Assembly (NCBI GenBank): GCA_030691075.1
Contig: JAUYFI010000160.1
Coordinates: forward strand, 1-39,267
DNA length: 39,267 bases
Direction of reading: 5' to 3'
From: Sulfurisoma sp.
Lineage (GTDB): Bacteria > Pseudomonadota > Gammaproteobacteria > Burkholderiales > Rhodocyclaceae
The notes under the pieces were generated by a model. It was not told where the DNA came from and made no database searches. It saw nothing but the letters and a program-made list of their open reading frames with translations. Within the stretch, counting starts at the first letter, position 1. The number at the start of each line of letters is the position of its first letter. Below are positions 34,157 through 39,267 of the stretch, piece by piece. The translations under genes were made by a program, and so were the position numbers.

Positions 34157-37100
34157 ATGAAATCCCGGTCAGCCCAACGCTCCAGCCGTGCTCTCCGTCC
34201 GCGCCTGCTCGCCGTCGCGGTGGCGTCGTGTTTTGCCATTCACACGGCTTGGGCCTTGCCCACCGGCGCGCAGGTCGTCGCGGGTTCCGCCAGCATTCAG
34301 CAATCCGGCAACGTCCTGTCGGTCACCAATACGCCCGGCACCATCCTCAACTGGCAGGCCTTCTCGGTCGCTCCGCTGGAAACCGCGCGCTTCCTGCAAC
34401 AGAACAGCCTGTCCGCCGTGCTGAACCGGGTCACCGGTCCGAATGCCTCCGCCATCCTGGGCGCCCTGCAATCGAACGGCAAGGTTTATCTCCTCAACCC
34501 CAACGGCATCCTGTTCGGCGCAGGTGCCCAAGTGGATGTGCAAGGACTGGTGGCCTCCACGCTGCGCATGTCCGATCAGGATTTCCTGGCCGGCCGGCTG
34601 ACCTTCACGGCGGGCAATGGGGCGGGAGACGTGCGCAACGAAGGGATCATTCGCGCGGGCGGCAATGTCTATTTCGTCGCGCCGAACATCGAGAACAGCG
34701 GCATCATCCGTTCAAGCCGGGGTGAAGTCCTGCTGGCGGCCGGGCGCGAAGTGAATCTGGTCGATGGCGCGCATCCGGACATCCAGGTCGTGGTTTCCGC
34801 CCCCGGCGACAAGGCGGTGAATCTCGGCGAGATCGCCGCCGGCAGGATTTCCGTCTTCGGTTCCCTGGTGCAGCAAAAAGGCATCGCCTCGGCCGACACG
34901 GTGGAGGTCGATGAAAAGGGCCGCATCGTCTTTCGGGCCTCGCAACAATTGAATGTCGATGCCGGCAGCCGCACCACGGCGAATGGCGCGGCGGGCGGCA
35001 CGGTCACGCTGCAATCCGCCGGCGACAGCTACGTATCCGGCACGGTGGAGGCCATCGGCGGCCAGGGCACGGGCGGGACGATAAGCGCGCTGGGCAACCG
35101 CGTGGCGGTGACGGACAACGCGCTGCTCGATGCATCCGGCGAGGCCGGCGGCGGCCGCATCCTGGTCGGCGGCGACTACCAGGGCAACAACCCCGCCGTG
35201 CAGAACGCCACCGTCACCTGGTTCGGGCCCGATGCCACACTCAGGGCCGATGCCACGAAAGTCGGCGCTGGCGGGACGGTGATCGTCTGGGCCGACGACA
35301 CCACCCGGGCTTTCGGCGGCATCTCGGCACGCGGCGGAGTGGACGGCGGCAATGGCGGCTTCGTGGAAACCTCGGGTCACTATCTCGAAACGACAGGCAT
35401 CCGGCTGGACATCGGCCAGGGCGGCACCTGGCTGCTCGATCCTTACAACATCACGATTGGCGCAGCCGATATCACCAATACCAGCAGTGGCACCGACCCG
35501 ATAACTTATACCGGTACTGCCAGCAATTCCGCAGTTGCTGCCTCGGCGATCAATACCGTCCTCAATACCGGAACCAGCGTGATTGTGGATACGGCCGGCG
35601 CGGGGAGCGATGCCGGCGACATTACCGTGAGTGCAGGCATCTCCAAGGCAGAGGGCGCCGATGCCAGCCTGACATTGCGGGCGGCCCGCAACATTACTGT
35701 CGGGGCCGTCGCGATCTCGTCGACGAGCGGCAAACTGAATGTCACCCTGCAGGCCGATGCCGACGGCGTGGGGGGGGGGGCGATCACGCTCCAGGCCGGC
35801 AGCAGCATCGTCAGCTACGGCGGAAACATCATGCTCGGCGGCGGCCCCGATCCCGCCACGGGGTTCGCCATCGGCGTGCCGGGCGTATCGAATGGCGCCG
35901 GCATCTCCATCACGCAATCCACGCTGGATGCCGGGGCGGGCAACCTGACGCTGCGCGGTAAAGGGGCGACGGGGGTGACGGACGGCTATCCCGACGGCAT
36001 CCAGATCGGCGACGCGAGCGGGGCGACGACGGTCCTTTCCGGCGCGAATATTTCCATCCTGGGTTATGGCGGAACGACCAGCGGGACGGCGGCTACAAAC
36101 CAGACCGCGGAAGGCATCTGGATCAGCGAATCCGGAACAGGCGTGATCACCCTGAGCGCAACGCAAGGGATGAGCCTTGCCGGATACGGAGGTAGCGCCA
36201 GCTATGGCGGGGTTCTGGCCAGCGATTTGACCGATGCCCACGGCATCAACATCAACGGCGCCAGCCTTTCGGCGGGTACCACGCTGTCGCTCTGGGGCGA
36301 AGGGGGAATCTCCTCGAGAAACTACGAGTCGGGCGTGGTGCTCAACGGTGCCAGCCTGACCGCCAACGGCGCCAGCCTGAATCTGATGGGCAAGGAGGGG
36401 CTGGGATCGTACCCCTATGGCGCGGGGATCTGGCTGGTCGGGGGTAATACGCTAGACGCCGACGCGACTTCCGCCGGCGTCGTGAACCTGAAAGGATCGT
36501 CGGTCGTCGTGGGCAATTCGGGACCCAACGTCCTGTACGGAGGCGCAACGGGCGGTGTGCGCATCGAGACCGACTGGCTGGAAACGGCGGCCGAGTCGCC
36601 TGCCGTGTATTACGGCGGCTGGATCGAGATCGTGCCCGCCAGTGCCCGGCCGATCACGCTTAACGGCGACGCGCCGGTTTACGGCAATGAATTGAACATC
36701 GACGCCAGCACGATGGTGTCGCTGGCAAACAGCCCGGCGGGCATCATCCGCATCGGCGATACCGTGAATACCGGCACGCTCACCGTGTCGGGAGTTTCCA
36801 ACTTCGGCGCCACCAAGACCGTGCATCTGCGCTCGACCGGCGCCATTACGCAAGCGTCGTCGAGTGCCGTCTTCACCGCCGGTGGCCTGGCCGTGACCAG
36901 CCTCGGCGATGTCGGTCTGAACACGGCGGCAAACAGCGTCGCGACCCTTGCCGGCAGCGTCAACGGATCGGGCACCGAGCATTTCTATTACCACGGCGCC
37001 GGCGATTTCATCGTCGGCACGGTCGATGGCGTGTCGGGCATCGGCATCGCGAACTTCCCGAACTACACTGCGGGCTCCACCAGCGGCGTCATTGGCCTGC

Positions 37101-39267
37101 TGTCCAATGCGGGGGGGAACATTACCCAGACATCCAGCGGCATCCTGGGCGGAGCGGCCGTCTGGGCCAGCACGTCCGCGGGTTTCATCAACCTGAGTAC
37201 CGTCGCCAATCCCACCGGGATCATTGCCGGCTCTGCAAGCGATTATTTTTCCTACCGAAGCGCCAATCCCATCAAGGTGGCGAGCGTCACCGTTGGCGGC
37301 TCTTCTTATGCGGGCATCACCGCCCCCAACCGGATTTCCCTCGAATCCACCTCGAGCATCAGTCAGGATGCGGGCGCCAACCTCCTTACCGCCACATATG
37401 GCAGTTTCCTTGCCGGGACGATCGTCAGTCTGGGCAATACCGGGAACAGCTTGGTCAATATCGCCGGGAATGCCTACGGCGGATTTACCTATGCTGGCGG
37501 CAGTTTCACGGCGGGAAAATCGATAGCCGGCGGGGTCACCGACGTGATCGGCGCAACGGACACGCTCAACCTGGAAAGCAGCGGCACGCTCACGGTGTAT
37601 GGCGGGCTCACTGGCGCCACCGGCGTCAACATCCTGGCCACTGGCGTCGACTTCGGTGCGACGTCGACCCTGACCGCGACCAATGGAAACATCTCGATCT
37701 TCACCAACGGCCTGACCATCGGCTCGCGCCCCATCACGGCGAGCGGTACCGGTGGCGGCGTGCATATCGCCCCGAAGACGGTGGGCAGCATCGAGGTCAC
37801 CACTTATGGCGGAACTTGCACCAGTTCGCCCATGCTGTGCATCGCGGATTCCCTCGGCACCATCGTCACGCCGCAGTTGTCTCTCGGCCACGAAGGCACC
37901 GGCTCGGGAATCGGGCCGCTGGGAGAAGTGCTGCCCATCACGACGAATATCGTCGTCAATGCGCCGATCAATCGCGGCGCGGGTAATCTCTACCTGCTCG
38001 GCTCCGGCAATGTTTCGCAGAACATCACCACCGGCACACTCGCGGCCGGCCTGCTCGGTGTGCATACGGGTGGATCCATTCAACTGCAGAATTCCGCGAA
38101 CACTGTCGCCGCGGTGGTCATGGGGGCGGGAAGCGACATCGCTCTCAAAACAGCATCGTCCACCGGACTGACCATTGCCAGCATCATCCCATTCGACGAA
38201 GCCAACACCTACTCGGGCGTCAAATCCACCACGGGGTCCGTGACGCTGAATGCATCGGCGGGCGGCATCGCGGTCACCCACCCGATCCTCGCCTCGACGG
38301 GCGTCTATCTGACCTCTTACGGCAACATCGTCGGCGGCAGTATCACGGCGGGGAGTACGCTGCAGGTGACCTCGACCAATGGCGGAATCGGCGAGTTCGG
38401 TGTGCCATTGCTGACCTCGGTCGATATGATCGGTATCGCGTACGGTTCCGGCATCATCAACATCCTGAACGGCAAGGGTCTGCTCATCCCCGGCAACAAC
38501 ACGTTCCAGAGCCTGAGCGGCAACATCTATCTTGTCGCGCTCGGCCCGCTGACGGTCGATGGCTACATCCAGGCCCCGGCCGGCAATATCAGCCTGACGG
38601 CCCTCAACGACAACGCACTGACGCTCAATTCCGGCTCGTCTCTTCTTGTCAATACCTCCGGCATGGTTGCCCTGGCGGGGGGGACCGTGAGCAGCAACGG
38701 CACCATCAACGTGACACCGACGATCACGCAGACCTATATCCCCCCACCGCCGCCTCCGCCGACGGTGGATGCCTGCATCGCCAACCCGGCGCTGGCCGGC
38801 TGCACGGCGGTGCTGCCGCCGCTGGCCGATTGCACGGCCAATCCAGCCCTGCCGGGTTGTTCGGCGGTGCTCCCGCCCATCGCCATCTGCACGGCCGCGC
38901 CCGAGACCCCCGGTTGTTCGGCCGTCCTGCCGCCGCTGGCCGACTGCACGGCCAATCCAGCCCTGCCGGGTTGTTCGGCGGTGCTGCCGCCCATCGCCAT
39001 CTGCACGGCCGCGCCCGAGACCCCCGGTTGTTCGGCCGTCCTGCCGCCGCTGGCCGACTGCACGGCCAATCCAGCCCTGCCGGGTTGTTCGGCGGTGCTG
39101 CCGCCGCTGGCCGACTGCGCCACGACCCCCACGTTGCCCGGCTGTTCCGCCGTGCTCCCGCCCATCGCCATCTGCCTGACCACGCCCACGGCGCCCGGGT
39201 GCTCGGCCGTCCTGCCGCCCATCGCCGTCTGCACGACCGCGCCCGCGACCCCCGGTTGCTCCGTCGT
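34157..39267 (+). CDS. Giant TpsA exoprotein/adhesin (filamentous haemagglutinin type), 3' end beyond window
   Basis: More than 1703 residues with no stop to the window end. ATG 34157 has AAGGAG at 34145-34150; an ATG at 34151 is in frame. Signal peptide ends near FAIHTAWA. The TPS domain (about 30-280) has VLNRVTGPNASAILGALQ and LLNPNGILFGAGAQVDVQG. A long Gly/Thr/Ser-rich beta-helix follows, including GTWLLDPYNITIG. A G11 tract (35770-35780) lies in frame. Pro-rich PPPPPPP (residues 1529-1535) precedes a tandem 19-residue Cys/Pro repeat from residue 1539. Exported by the TpsB encoded upstream; probably a surface adhesin. Confidence 0.93.
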   Translation, partial: MKSRSAQRSSRALRPRLLAVAVASCFAIHTAWALPTGAQVVAGSASIQQSGNVLSVTNTPGTILNWQAFSVAPLETARFLQQNSLSAVLNRVTGPNASAILGALQSNGKVYLLNPNGILFGAGAQVDVQGLVASTLRMSDQDFLAGRLTFTAGNGAGDVRNEGIIRAGGNVYFVAPNIENSGIIRSSRGEVLLAAGREVNLVDGAHPDIQVVVSAPGDKAVNLGEIAAGRISVFGSLVQQKGIASADTVEVDEKGRIVFRASQQLNVDAGSRTTANGAAGGTVTLQSAGDSYVSGTVEAIGGQGTGGTISALGNRVAVTDNALLDASGEAGGGRILVGGDYQGNNPAVQNATVTWFGPDATLRADATKVGAGGTVIVWADDTTRAFGGISARGGVDGGNGGFVETSGHYLETTGIRLDIGQGGTWLLDPYNITIGAADITNTSSGTDPITYTGTASNSAVAASAINTVLNTGTSVIVDTAGAGSDAGDITVSAGISKAEGADASLTLRAARNITVGAVAISSTSGKLNVTLQADADGVGGGAITLQAGSSIVSYGGNIMLGGGPDPATGFAIGVPGVSNGAGISITQSTLDAGAGNLTLRGKGATGVTDGYPDGIQIGDASGATTVLSGANISILGYGGTTSGTAATNQTAEGIWISESGTGVITLSATQGMSLAGYGGSASYGGVLASDLTDAHGININGASLSAGTTLSLWGEGGISSRNYESGVVLNGASLTANGASLNLMGKEGLGSYPYGAGIWLVGGNTLDADATSAGVVNLKGSSVVVGNSGPNVLYGGATGGVRIETDWLETAAESPAVYYGGWIEIVPASARPITLNGDAPVYGNELNIDASTMVSLANSPAGIIRIGDTVNTGTLTVSGVSNFGATKTVHLRSTGAITQASSSAVFTAGGLAVTSLGDVGLNTAANSVATLAGSVNGSGTEHFYYHGAGDFIVGTVDGVSGIGIANFPNYTAGSTSGVIGLLSNAGGNITQTSSGILGGAAVWASTSAGFINLSTVANPTGIIAGSASDYFSYRSANPIKVASVTVGGSSYAGITAPNRISLESTSSISQDAGANLLTATYGSFLAGTIVSLGNTGNSLVNIAGNAYGGFTYAGGSFTAGKSIAGGVTDVIGATDTLNLESSGTLTVYGGLTGATGVNILATGVDFGATSTLTATNGNISIFTNGLTIGSRPITASGTGGGVHIAPKTVGSIEVTTYGGTCTSSPMLCIADSLGTIVTPQLSLGHEGTGSGIGPLGEVLPITTNIVVNAPINRGAGNLYLLGSGNVSQNITTGTLAAGLLGVHTGGSIQLQNSANTVAAVVMGAGSDIALKTASSTGLTIASIIPFDEANTYSGVKSTTGSVTLNASAGGIAVTHPILASTGVYLTSYGNIVGGSITAGSTLQVTSTNGGIGEFGVPLLTSVDMIGIAYGSGIINILNGKGLLIPGNNTFQSLSGNIYLVALGPLTVDGYIQAPAGNISLTALNDNALTLNSGSSLLVNTSGMVALAGGTVSSNGTINVTPTITQTYIPPPPPPPTVDACIANPALAGCTAVLPPLADCTANPALPGCSAVLPPIAICTAAPETPGCSAVLPPLADCTANPALPGCSAVLPPIAICTAAPETPGCSAVLPPLADCTANPALPGCSAVLPPLADCATTPTLPGCSAVLPPIAICLTTPTAPGCSAVLPPIAVCTTAPATPGCSV
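35770..35780 (+). repeat. G11 homopolymer in the tpsA coding frame (possible phase-variation switch)
   Basis: Eleven G residues in a row keep the frame GTG GGG GGG GGG GCG. Loss of one G would end translation at 35946-35948; gain of one would end it at 35959-35961. Either way the product stops near residue 600, before the C-terminal repeats. Long homopolymers like this are classic slipped-strand sites in adhesin genes. Sequencing error in the run length cannot be excluded, but eleven is the length that gives the open frame. Confidence 0.6.
38771..39267 (+). repeat. Tandem 57-bp repeat encoding a cysteine/proline-rich 19-residue unit
   Basis: Eight full units and part of a ninth, each 57 bp, run from 38771 to the edge. 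The consensus is DCTANPALPGCSAVLPPxA, with two Cys per unit spaced C-x8-C-x9. Units 2-3 (38828-38941) and 4-5 (38942-39055) form a 114-bp duplication with only two base differences, and unit 6 matches units 2 and 4 except in two codons, so expansion is recent. The array continues past the window. Confidence 0.92.

Noticed and set aside
34712-38281. Two long minus-strand frames opposite tpsA (509 and 609 codons)
   Set aside because: Shadows of the repetitive, GC-rich tpsA; the plus-strand frame is continuous, with signal peptide and TPS domain.
38771-39267. Regularly repeating sequence that could suggest a CRISPR array
   Set aside because: Repeats are contiguous 57-bp units without spacers and lie in frame in a coding sequence.

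Overview
This GC-rich window looks like a betaproteobacterial chromosome, probably of the Rhodocyclales/Sterolibacterium-Sulfuritalea type. That is inferred from protein character and gene order (nifENX and nifUS blocks, accBC-prmA, cox cluster, mpl, wbpLM-type genes); no search was run. About 40 genes are supported. No rRNA, tRNA or CRISPR was seen.

Layout. 1-890: the inner piece of an IS256-type transposase, then a RelE/ParE toxin and ribbon-helix-helix antitoxin pair with a 28-bp near-palindromic operator. 999-8404: a nitrogen-fixation block in two transcription units, nifE-nifN-nifX-(RseC-like)-(DUF269)-(DUF683)-fdxB and iscA-like-nifU-nifS. Each has a textbook NifA site (TGT-N10-ACA) and a -24/-12 sigma-54 promoter; the two promoters match at 15 of 16 bases. 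8405-9471: rpoH (sigma-32) with a sigma-70 promoter and a CIRCE-like inverted repeat at the predicted transcription start. 9523-11104: a hipA-hipB toxin/antitoxin operon in inverted order.

11309-18662: a cytochrome c oxidase cluster (sco divergent from coxB-coxA-small protein-ctaG-coxC, an antisense DUF2909 gene, SURF1, a thioredoxin-like membrane protein, ctaB). Four things are odd. Both sco and coxB lack their expected 5' ends at a shared junction near 11888. CoxA lacks the K-channel lysine and an Asp next to heme a3. ctaA/cox15 is absent from its usual place. A structured repeat sits in that gap.

18639-27830: housekeeping genes (mpl, a conserved hypothetical, aroQ, accB-accC-prmA, a DUF3426 zinc-ribbon protein, a PfkB-family kinase, a glycine-zipper lipoprotein, a Uma2 nuclease, apaH). 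27830-32408 (minus strand): a surface-polysaccharide set like wbpV-wbpL-wbpM, in which the epimerase is fused to a family 2 glycosyltransferase. 32499-end: a two-partner secretion system, a TpsB transporter and a very large TpsA exoprotein that runs off the window. TpsA carries an in-frame G11 tract, where loss or gain of one G would stop translation within about 180 nt, and ends in a tandem cysteine/proline repeat of 19 residues (57 nt).

The most distinctive material is the TpsA protein, the unusual cox cluster, the CIRCE-like rpoH operator and the covarying intergenic repeat. No complete unknown multi-gene system was evident.
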